From assembly GCA_964478075.1 (NCBI GenBank), contig CAYZGO010000024.1:1-47614 (forward strand): 47,614 nt of DNA. Reading direction: 5' to 3'. Origin of the DNA: DAOUEX01 sp034430235 (GTDB taxonomy: Bacteria > Chloroflexota > Anaerolineae > UBA2200). Each line of letters begins with the position of its first letter. Position 1 is the stretch's first letter. Of the stretch, positions 26,234 through 34,700 are shown piece by piece. The notes under the pieces were generated by a model. That model made no database searches. It worked only from the letters and a program-made list of their open reading frames with translations, and had not been told where the DNA came from. The translations under genes and the position numbers were made by a program.

Positions 26234-26872
26234 TCACCTGCCTGGAGTCGCCAAGACGCCCAAGATGTTCGCTACCAATGGGAAAATGCCAATGATGATG
26301 GCTGGAAGGAACACGCCTGCGATCATGGGCAATGTTAGTTTGATAGGTACCTGCTGGATATCGCGCTCGATATCGCCACGAATCTCTTCTTCAATCAGAG
26401 ATACGCTCAATGCCAGCGCTCGCTCGTAGGAAATGCCTCCATCTCTGGCCATCTCCAGGCGCTGCAGCAAATCTCTCAGGTGTTCGGAGTGAAAATCCCC
26501 AGCAAGTCCCTTGATCACTTCCTCTGGTGCGATAGATAGCCGCGTCTCTACGTGCCTCAACAGGCGTTCACCGAAAGTTCCCCTGTCCTGCAATTGGTCT
26601 GCTGCTTGGGACAGTGCCCCGCTGAGCGTCTCATCCATCGAAGTGCCAAGTTGCAGACTAACGACAAAATCCCTGATCTCTCGCAAGTCAACGTGGTAGT
26701 GCTGAGTACGGCCGAGCCTGGCTAGCAATCTACCCCGGCTCTCCTTTGCGCGGCGATGGAAACGCTTGCGCTGAAAAGCCCATATCCGCCGCAGCGTATA
26801 TTCAAGCCCGCTCGTGGCCACGAGCAGTATTACTGCCACAATCAACAGTAGCACCAGAAGCTGATCAATCAC
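26234..26872 (-). CDS. tadC: Tad pilus inner-membrane protein TadC-like (T2SSF domain)
   Basis: A 212-aa protein with an N-terminal membrane helix (about 4-24), a helical cytoplasmic domain and two C-terminal membrane segments (LPMIAGVFLPAIIIGIFPLV). This fits the GspF-like platform proteins of the tad system, and its partner TadB is encoded next to it. Its ATG overlaps the tadB stop by four bases. Confidence 0.82.
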   Translation of the reverse strand: MIDQLLVLLLIVAVILLVATSGLEYTLRRIWAFQRKRFHRRAKESRGRLLARLGRTQHYHVDLREIRDFVVSLQLGTSMDETLSGALSQAADQLQDRGTFGERLLRHVETRLSIAPEEVIKGLAGDFHSEHLRDLLQRLEMARDGGISYERALALSVSLIEEEIRGDIERDIQQVPIKLTLPMIAGVFLPAIIIGIFPLVANILGVLATPGR

Positions 26873-27699
26873 GAGATGCGCTCCACCACTTCGCTGATTA
26901 CGCGGTCAATGTAGTAGGAGGCTGCCAATATGATGGTGAAAATGGCAATCAAGAATATCTGGCCGCCTATAGAGACGTAGGGCCCGCGCAGCGTGGGCAC
27001 GGCAGCCACGGTCAAGACAGCCAGTATAGCGATAACCTGCATGAATGTCGTCTGAGCGGTGATAGCCGTCATGCTCGACTCAGTCTGCCTGCGCAGTTCA
27101 TCGTGAGTGCGCAGCCGGTCCACCAAGTTATCCAAAGCCTTCACCACAGCATCGGCGCGCGCGGTTTCACTCATCTCCAGTATGTATGCGAACTGGTTCA
27201 GATACACGTTATCAGTCCTGGCCCGCAACTCAGCGAAGGCACGCTCTGGCGAAGAAGTCAGGTAGTAAGTCTGCACCACGACCTTTACAAGGCTCTTTAG
27301 AGGTTCGTCCACCTTTTCCTTCACCACATCCAGTGTCAAGAAGACGGAAGGCTGCAATTGGAACGTGCTGCGAAAAGCCAGAATGAGTTGAAAGATCCGC
27401 CTGGCTGAGAGTAGCCTCTGTTTCTCCTTGGTGCGCCGCATGAAATGTGCCGTAATCAGAATACCCGCAATGATGAAGTAAGTGCTGACCAGCACCGTAC
27501 GCATCAGGATTGCCAGGATCAAAGAAACGATGAGCGGCAGAAATGTCCTCCAGGTCACACGGCCCGGTATGAAGCGAGCGCGATAGCGCTTCAGGACGGG
27601 CGCGAGGTATCGTCCCAGTTCATCCCAAACCAGCGCGGCGGCGATCAGGATGAGTGAACCGATGATCAACGTAATGACTGGATCAGATCCTATTCCCAT
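26869..27699 (-). CDS. tadB: Tad pilus inner-membrane protein TadB-like (T2SSF domain)
   Basis: A 276-aa platform protein with two N-terminal membrane segments, a helical T2SSF domain (about 90-220) and two C-terminal membrane helices (MQVIAILAVLTVAAV; GGQIFLIAIFTIILAASYY). ATG 27699 overlaps the end of tadA. The longer in-frame start at 27744 lies inside tadA and would add a non-membrane Arg-rich stretch. Confidence 0.82.
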   Translation of the reverse strand: MGIGSDPVITLIIGSLILIAAALVWDELGRYLAPVLKRYRARFIPGRVTWRTFLPLIVSLILAILMRTVLVSTYFIIAGILITAHFMRRTKEKQRLLSARRIFQLILAFRSTFQLQPSVFLTLDVVKEKVDEPLKSLVKVVVQTYYLTSSPERAFAELRARTDNVYLNQFAYILEMSETARADAVVKALDNLVDRLRTHDELRRQTESSMTAITAQTTFMQVIAILAVLTVAAVPTLRGPYVSIGGQIFLIAIFTIILAASYYIDRVISEVVERIS

Positions 27700-28856
27700 C
27701 GCTCCATTCCCCCGCGCAGCGGAGTCCAACCGTGCCCGGTCCATTCCTTCAGCGGATTTAGAATGTAATGCCCGTCCTCGTAGCCGTCAACAGCCAGGAT
27801 TTCCCTCATATACCGTCGGTAGACATGCTGCTGCGGGTCGTAATCTTTGGCCAGATGAACTACCAGACCCAGACCGTAGCCAATCACCGGCCTCATTTCT
27901 TCTAGAGCAATGTCCCGTCTGGCCAGGTTTTCCAATCGAACCAGGGCCATGCGCGCGCTCTGCGAGTGCGTCGTGGTGTGGCTTACGATGCCCAGGTTCA
28001 GAGCGAGGATGTACTGCACAGCCTCCCCACCCACCACCTCGCCGATCATGAGCACGTCGGGGCGCATGCGCAAAACAGTTGTGTTGATAGCCGCGCTCAT
28101 CTCCTCCGTCTCTTCCTCGACCACCAGGTGATGGTAATGCTCTATCTGCGGCTGCAGCTCTTCGAAAGTCTCCACTACTGAGACCTGCGCACGCTCTGGC
28201 AAATGGTGTGAAAACGCGTTGAGCCAGGTGGTCTTACCCGCACCCGGTCGGCCAGAGAAAACTACGCTGACTTTCATTGAGTTGGCCACTTTGGTCAAAA
28301 AGTCAATTGTCTCTTCGTCTGCACTATTCCGCTCGACCAGGTCCTCCAGGCGTAGCTTCTTCTTCGCGAAACGCCTGATGTTGATGGCAGTACCTTCTCG
28401 GCTCAGTGGGGGAATGGTGGCAGCAAAGCGAGAACCATCTGGTAACCCCACCTTGATCATGGGCTCCGCCGCACCCAGGCCTTTTCCCTCCATGTCTGCG
28501 ATGCGCCGCGCCAAACGATAAAAGTAGTCATCGGAAGCCATGTATCCTATGGGTTCCAAGGTTCCATCGCGCTCTACGGTCACATACCTATTGCGAACGA
28601 TGATCTCTTCAATGTCGTCCTGTTCCAAGAAGGGTTGGAGTACGCCGAGACCGACAATGCGTCTAGCCACTTCCTCAGCAACGACCTGCAAATCCCGTTC
28701 ATCCACACGTATGCCGAGTTCCTTGATGGCACGCAGCACACTAGCGCGGAAGGCAAAATGCTCGTCTTCCTGTGCATCGCGCCAGCGAGGGACGGGGACT
28801 TCCTTCTCGACACAGTAGTCTTGTACTCTTGTGGAGATGCTATCGTAGTCGTACAT
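27690..28856 (-). CDS. tadA: Tad pilus assembly ATPase TadA/CpaF
   Basis: A 388-aa cytoplasmic hexameric ATPase that drives pilus extension. It has an N-terminal helical domain, Walker A GRPGAGKTT at 202-210, the region RMRPDVLMIGEVVGGEA (Walker B) and the His-rich box seen in secretion ATPases. The ribosome site before ATG 28856 is weak, so coupling to upstream translation is likely. Confidence 0.92.
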   Translation of the reverse strand: MYDYDSISTRVQDYCVEKEVPVPRWRDAQEDEHFAFRASVLRAIKELGIRVDERDLQVVAEEVARRIVGLGVLQPFLEQDDIEEIIVRNRYVTVERDGTLEPIGYMASDDYFYRLARRIADMEGKGLGAAEPMIKVGLPDGSRFAATIPPLSREGTAINIRRFAKKKLRLEDLVERNSADEETIDFLTKVANSMKVSVVFSGRPGAGKTTWLNAFSHHLPERAQVSVVETFEELQPQIEHYHHLVVEEETEEMSAAINTTVLRMRPDVLMIGEVVGGEAVQYILALNLGIVSHTTTHSQSARMALVRLENLARRDIALEEMRPVIGYGLGLVVHLAKDYDPQQHVYRRYMREILAVDGYEDGHYILNPLKEWTGHGWTPLRGGMERWE

Positions 28857-28870
28857 CAGCTTTTACCACT

Positions 28871-30040
28871 CTAGTCGCCCCCAGACGTTGGGGTGTCTTC
28901 GCCAGTGCCCGGCAAACTGGCATTACCACAGAGTTCCCATTCTACTGAGAAGGTCTTGCCCCCTGCATGCAGTGTCGTCGTATACGTAGTGTCGGGCGTG
29001 AAGCCGCTTGCACTTGCGGGTATGATCAGATACGATTCCTGGCCCGACCTGGGATGAATGAAATCGCCCTCAAAAACCAGCGTCCCACCTTGATCGCGAA
29101 CGTCAAGGCGAATGGGCATGGAACCGGCGGGCGAGTACTGCAGGCTTACAATGGCCCAGACCACGCTCGTATTGTTGGGGAAGGTGTCAGTCTTTGGCCC
29201 GTCCTCCTCATAGCTCATGTAGACTGCGCCTACAAGGCTGGAGGGCGTCTGCACCACTTGGGGCGTCTGGGCTGGCGCAGTTGGCGTCGCCTGTGCTGGG
29301 GGCGTCGCCGTGGGCCGCACTATCGCCCCCGTTGGAATGTTCTCTGGCGAAGGGGCCAAGGTAACCCACGCATCATAGCCTTTAGCACCGAAAGCGTAGA
29401 TGATGTCCCGGACCACCTCAGGAGGAGCAGCAACTGTCAACACACTCGCTGGTTGGGCGGCGAGTCCCACACTCGGGGCGCCGAAAAGCCCCCCACCCTC
29501 TTGCTCGGATTCCTCTACCCCCTGCCTGGGCTCCTCACCGGTGCCCGTGCGCACATCCACAACCCAGACATTGCCCGCTACCAGGACCGTTTCCCCAGGG
29601 TTGCCCTGTCCGGTCTCTGTCCGGTAACCATAGATATTGACCCTGTGGCCCGCTCTCAACTGTCCACCAACCATCTCACTGAAGATCGCCGGGAAGCTAA
29701 CGATTTCCAGCTTCATGTCCTGCACATATCTGACCTTCTCAGTCAGCTTGGCGTCCTCGCGACTTATCTGCTGCCCAGCTTTGATGAAGCGCGTAGTCAT
29801 GAGGCCGGTGACTTCCTGCGACGTCTCGTAGTAGTCCTTGGCCAGGGTTACGGCTATCTTTGTGGAACCCAGGGTCACCTGACTGGAGGAGACAATCGAG
29901 TAGGGCTCTATGTCTTGGCTAGCAATGACGACAGCGACGACGTCAATCGGTTCTCGTTCCTTAGGCCTGCGACTGACCAGCAGTGCGACGATGGCCAAGA
30001 TAGCGGCCAAGAGCAGCAAAAATGTTCTTCGGTTTCTCAT
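28871..30040 (-). CDS. cpaB: CpaB-like pilus protein (SAF domain) with an extra C-terminal domain
   Basis: A 389-aa protein with an N-terminal membrane helix (about 6-24), a SAF/CpaB domain at about 35-240 (periplasmic assembly factor of the tad pilus), a Pro/Thr/Gln linker and an additional beta-rich domain (about 275-375) not usual in CpaB. ATG 30040 has GGAGGG four bases ahead and is required to keep the membrane helix. It overlaps the tadZ gene by 80 bases in another frame. Confidence 0.82.
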   Translation of the reverse strand: MRNRRTFLLLLAAILAIVALLVSRRPKEREPIDVVAVVIASQDIEPYSIVSSSQVTLGSTKIAVTLAKDYYETSQEVTGLMTTRFIKAGQQISREDAKLTEKVRYVQDMKLEIVSFPAIFSEMVGGQLRAGHRVNIYGYRTETGQGNPGETVLVAGNVWVVDVRTGTGEEPRQGVEESEQEGGGLFGAPSVGLAAQPASVLTVAAPPEVVRDIIYAFGAKGYDAWVTLAPSPENIPTGAIVRPTATPPAQATPTAPAQTPQVVQTPSSLVGAVYMSYEEDGPKTDTFPNNTSVVWAIVSLQYSPAGSMPIRLDVRDQGGTLVFEGDFIHPRSGQESYLIIPASASGFTPDTTYTTTLHAGGKTFSVEWELCGNASLPGTGEDTPTSGGD

Positions 30041-30965
30041 ATTCCCTCCAGGCGGAACCGTATACATAAAGCAGCAACTGTCTACCTAGCTTGCCTTCCC
30101 ACTGGTCTACACGATCTACATAGGGCAAGTCGAGCCCCCTTTCCATCCCAGACAGAGCCAAGCTATCTCCCGTTCCACGTTTCTGGTTGAGCACAATGGC
30201 CGCTCTTGCTCCCAGTTCCTTAGCGAGTTTATTAGCGTTCTCAATGGCATCCAGTCTCGGAGTCGTTACAACCAGCCACTGATCAACTTGCTCTTGAACC
30301 GAGCGAATTAGACCGTGCGGCCAGGTAGTATCCACAACAGTCAGCACGTGCTTTGCTATCTGCTTCTTGAAGTACTTGGCGAATTCCTCCGGCGACAGAA
30401 GGCGGCAATTGTCGTAATCCATGGGCACTAGCGTCACGCCTTTGAATACCGCGGGTTGCAGATCAACCTTGGAAGTGAGGTCGTAAAGGAAGGGCATCTC
30501 GAGGCCAGTCAGCGCGACTAACGCAGAGGTACCATACACGAATTCGAGGAGCAGGACAGGTCGCTCTGTACGACGGGCGAAGTGTAGCGCCATGTCCAAG
30601 GCCAGGCTCGTTTTGCCGACTCCACCAGAGTAGGCAGTGAAACCCACGGCTAGCTTGTCTGGCAGTGCACGTCCTCCTCGAGTTCGACTGGCTCGCCGGA
30701 TCCACTCCTCCGGATCTGCCAGGAATTCCTCACTGCTCGCCTGTGGTAGTCCGCGGCTCTCCTGGGCCTCGGCCAGAAGACTCCGGATCATGCCTGTTTC
30801 GTAAGGATACTCTACGAGATCTTCGAAATCAATGATGACAAGCTGGGCTAGGGGTATGATCTTGGCAACCTGATCTGTGTAGAGCGCTGGCTCACTTTCC
30901 ACATCGGGTATAGAACGGAGTGCTTCGAAAACTGCCACTGACTTGGTAGCGACAAGGACTTTCAT
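29961..30965 (-). CDS. tadZ: TadZ/CpaE-like ParA-MinD family ATPase
   Basis: A 334-aa protein that places the pilus machinery at its cell location. An N-terminal receiver-like domain (about 1-90) is followed by a deviant Walker A, YSGGVGKTS (112-120), and MinD-like strands (VTVVDTTWP as the Walker B region). It is the first gene of the tad operon, with a strong promoter upstream. Its 3' end overlaps cpaB by 80 bases, an unusually long overlap. Confidence 0.85.
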   Translation of the reverse strand: MKVLVATKSVAVFEALRSIPDVESEPALYTDQVAKIIPLAQLVIIDFEDLVEYPYETGMIRSLLAEAQESRGLPQASSEEFLADPEEWIRRASRTRGGRALPDKLAVGFTAYSGGVGKTSLALDMALHFARRTERPVLLLEFVYGTSALVALTGLEMPFLYDLTSKVDLQPAVFKGVTLVPMDYDNCRLLSPEEFAKYFKKQIAKHVLTVVDTTWPHGLIRSVQEQVDQWLVVTTPRLDAIENANKLAKELGARAAIVLNQKRGTGDSLALSGMERGLDLPYVDRVDQWEGKLGRQLLLYVYGSAWREYEKPKNIFAALGRYLGHRRTAGQSQA

Positions 30966-31020
30966 GGATATCGCATCCCCTCTCTATATACCTCAGGATA
31001 ACCGGCACCGCGTAGTCACG

Positions 31021-31049
31021 AATATAGCATACGGACAGCGTTTTGTCAA
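31021..31049 (-). promoter_or_regulatory. Promoter of the tad operon
   Basis: On the minus strand: TTGACA (31044-31049), 17 bases, TATATT (31021-31026), 56 bases before ATG 30965. A 338-bp inverted-repeat element begins 13 bases upstream of the -35 box. Confidence 0.85.
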
Positions 31050-31061
31050 CAAAGATATGAC

Positions 31062-31399
31062 GAGGGTGTTGAAAAACTGCCTAGATTGTCATTGCCTTTG
31101 GTCCTGGGCCACCTTTGTCCCTGGGGCCACCTTTGTCCCTGGGGCCAAAGACCCAGGGGAAGACCCAGGGCGAGTGCAGCGAAGCAATCCCCTTCTCACC
31201 CACAGGTGGAGATTGCTTCGTCGCTGCGCTCCTCGCAATGACAACGGGTTTGTTTCTTACTAGCGACACTTGCATCGGCGCTGCAAGTGCAGATGAGCGA
31301 AGAATCTCAGTCGTAGGGAAGGCAGATTCCGCTCGCCCCGGCTCAGGCCGGGCTTCACTGCGTTAAGAATGACACCCTTGCGACTTTTTCAACACTCTC
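31062..31399. mobile_element. MITE-like element with terminal inverted repeats and a 7-bp target duplication
   Basis: A 338-bp non-coding element. The ends are inverted repeats: GAGGGTGTTGAAAAA at the left and its near complement TTTTTCAACACTCTC at the right. It is bounded by perfect direct repeats ATATGAC at 31055-31061 and 31400-31406, the hallmark of transposition. Inside are two tandem copies of a GCCACCTTTGTCCCTGGG block and a long hairpin (31176-31189 with 31211-31227). There is no transposase, so it must have been moved in trans. Confidence 0.88.
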
Positions 31400-31406
31400 A
31401 TATGAC

Positions 31407-31643
31407 ATTGTGGGTAAGCACTGCAAGGGAAGCACGCCGGCCCTGACCAGTTGGCATTCCAACAGTTATTGCAACGACACTGCTCTCATAGTGCTAAACA
31501 TCCGCCAGCCCAAAATCAGCGATGGCAGAGAGAATCCCGGATCGGGCCGTAACAGGAATAGTGTACCACAATTCACATTAGATTGCATGATATTGCCAGA
31601 CCCTGAGGCTGACCTTTTCTTGACTTTTTTGTGACAATCCTGC
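31407..31643. other. Intergenic stretch ahead of the STAND operon
   Basis: No gene and no repeat was seen. It separates the MITE-like element from the STAND operon promoter and could hold regulatory sites. Confidence 0.5.
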
Positions 31644-31672
31644 TTGCCGAAACAGTGGTTTTATGCTATAAT
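31644..31672 (+). promoter_or_regulatory. Promoter of the STAND operon, extended -10
   Basis: -35 TTGCCG (31644-31649), 17 bases, -10 TATAAT (31667-31672) with an extended TGC in front. Only eight bases separate the -10 box from an in-frame ATG at 31681. A message beginning there would be leaderless for that codon, while ATG 31723 would have a leader of about 42 bases. Confidence 0.75.
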
Positions 31673-31722
31673 GGCTTTGCATGCCGTGGTATCCTGATTC
31701 CTTTGCCAAAGGCGACTGTGGA

Positions 31723-34700
31723 ATGGCCGAGAAACTCTCACTACATGGTTTGGCAGTAACTCTGCTGCCAACTCGCTACCATGCCAGATACCTGAAGAAT
31801 CTAGCAGCGGATCTCAATGCTCTGCTCCTTCCAGGTGAAAGCAAAGCCCGGACTTTGGAACAGGTGCACATCCCCCTGCGCTTTCGCGAGATGGGGGTTG
31901 GTGGAAGGGCCGTGCCAGCGGCAGAGAGCACAAGGGACATCGACATCTGGGACGTCCTGTTCCGCGCACCGAGGCTGGCTCTGGTTGGTGGCGCAGGTGT
32001 GGGTAAGACGACCACCCTCAAGCATGTGGCTGTTGCACTTGCTCAGCACGACATGTCTGAGAGTTACATCCACCGCTTGACCTTTCTGCATCAGGGCCAG
32101 GCTTTGGACGACCTGCTGCCTATCTACGCGGACTTGGGCCAACTCGATCCGCACGCAGACGATCTGGCTGTCTTTCTGGCCAGGGTATTGACCGACTACA
32201 GCTTTCCCAGGGGCAGGAATTTCCTGAGAGCCAAGCTGAAAGAGGGGAAGTGCCTCCTGCTCCTGGATGGCTTCGACGCGTTGCAGACGCCGGGACGTCG
32301 CACCCATCTCAAAGAGCTTCTCAATGCTTACCCCAGGATACAGGTAGTAATCACGGCACGCACGACACATCTGGTCAATACTGTCCCCAATATTGTTTGC
32401 TTGGAGCCGCTGCCCTTCTCCGAGGCCGAGATTGCAGCATTCATTGATAGGAGATTAGGCAAGGATTCGTCAGTAGCTATCGCCCTACTTCAAGCCCTGG
32501 AGCGCAGCAATGGGCTTCGTCTGGTGGCAGGAAACCCTCTCCTATTGTCCACGCTTGCCTGGGCGAGCGAAGGTGCCCAGAGCTTGCCCCTCCACCTGCC
32601 AGACCTGTACGAACGATGCCTGCAAATCCTGCTCGGAAATGGGACAGGCGTGACATTGGTCTCGGCAGGAGCAACGCTTGACCGTGAGATCAGAGATAAA
32701 GCCCTTCAGGAACTCGGTCGCTACTTCCACGAGCGGCGCCAAGAGCAATTCGACGGAGAAGAGCTTGAGGCAGCGGCGGCGGAAGTGCTGAAACCGCTCG
32801 GCGCTTCAGGCCAAGAGCATTCCTTGCTGGCCTTGATCAAGGATGGCGGGCTTTTGCGACAGCGGAACGAAGAGCAATACGCCTTTCTGTGTCTAGCGTT
32901 GCAAGAGTACTTGGCAGCGCGGGCGATAGTGGCCACAAATCACGTTGCCGAGATTCTGAGCAGCCATGTGGATGACCCTTGGTGGCACGAGGTTATTGTA
33001 CTGGCCACAGCGCTGCTGGGCAATGCAGCGGACGTGGTTCATCAGATACGTACGTCGAGCAGCAAGCCGCGCGAGGCCCTCTTCCTGGCCGCCCGATGTG
33101 CTGCCGAAGCTCCGGGGACGGCACAGGACATCAAGGAGAGCCTACGCAGGGAACTTTTCAAAGTCTTTCGGGCTGGCGACACGGTGCGCTGGCAGGTGGC
33201 CGCTACGTGCATCGCTGCTCTGGAGGGCCAGAGAGTGTGCGATTACTTCACTCGGGTGTTGAGGGCGGGGCCTGTAGACGAACGCAAGCGGGCTGCTCTG
33301 GTCATGGGCCGGATTGGTGCGCCAGAATGGGCTGTTATACCCCTACTTGGGGCACTGGATAGGAGCCGACCCTGGCAGGTGCGTAGCCAGGCTGCCTGGT
33401 CTTTGGGCCAACTTGGTGACACACGAGCCATACCAGCCCTTATTGAGGCGCTCAAGGACGAGAAGGAAAAAGTTGCCAGCGAAGCGGCATTGGCTTTGAG
33501 TGTTATCGGTGAGCCGGCCGTGCCCTCGCTCATCTCACATCTTAGCAGCGAGCAGCCCACAGTGCGCCAAATGGCGATAAAAGCACTGAGCAAGATGGGC
33601 ACCTTGGCTGTACGGCCACTGTTGAGCATTGCAGAGGATGAGGAGCAAGCTGATAATGCGGTCAGGGGAGCAACTGAAGCACTGGGCCTGCTCGGGGATA
33701 CCCAGGCTATACCGCATCTCATTAGGTTGCTGCGCACCAGGGGTGGTAAAATTGCCGAATGTGCCGCACGCGCTCTAGCAGACATTGGGGGGCCTGCAGT
33801 TCAGCCGCTTATTGATTCCCTGCCTACTCGCAGCGCAGAGTTCGAACTGCGCAAAGCAATCGTGAGCGCTTTGGTTGCCATTGGAGAACCGTCCATCGAA
33901 CCGCTTATCAAGTCATTGGATAGCCACAGCACATCCATGCGCGGTGCCTCAGAAGAAGCCTTAACGCGCATTGGTGCTGTTGCTACTGAAGCGCTCGTTG
34001 CGGCTCTCCGTTCGGAGAACTGGAACCTCCGTCGCAGAATCGCTCAGATTTTGGGGCGTATTGGCGACGAGCGTCTGGCTGAGCCATTGACGCTGGCGCT
34101 AAGCGACGACGACCCTGGCGTACGGGCTCGAGTGGCGCAGATTCTCGGTCAGATTGGGCGTGGGCGGGCCGTGGAGCCGCTTGTTGACGCTATGCAGAAC
34201 GATCCCGACGATTTTGTACGCCGCACGGCTGCCAAAGCGCTCGCTGATCTAAGGAGCGAACGTGCTATTGGCTCTCTTATTGAAGTGCTGGAAGACCCCC
34301 AACTGCGGGACATTGGCGTTGTTGCGCTCGGTGAAATAGGTGAGGCGGCGGTCGAACCCCTGATCCTGGCCGTTGATCAAAGTCGGATTCCAGAGGTGCA
34401 GCAAGCCTGTATCAGGGCTTTGGACGCAATTGGAGCGCAGAGCCGAGTTGAAGAACCCACACTCCCTGCTGTAGCCAAGGTCTACTCCCTATTGTTCACA
34501 GCGGGGCTTTCACTTGACGAGGTGATTGCTCTACTCGAACATATACGGTGGTGGAAACACGGTGATGAACTGTACAAAGCCTTCACCAGCGCTCGGATAC
34601 TTTCGCAAGCGCGAAGCCTCACTGATGTGGCCCGATGTTCTGAGGAATTGGCTTGGGTCGCTGACTTGGAGAGCCGCTTCCGCCCTGTCATGAAGAAGGT

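Noticed and set aside
28967..30190. 407-codon open frame on the plus strand
   Set aside because: It is antisense to cpaB and the end of tadZ. The translation is Arg/Cys/His-rich and domain-free.
31062..31399. CRISPR or CRISPR-like array
   Set aside because: The internal repeats are only two adjacent blocks without spacers; terminal inverted repeats and a target duplication fit a transposable element. No array was seen elsewhere either.
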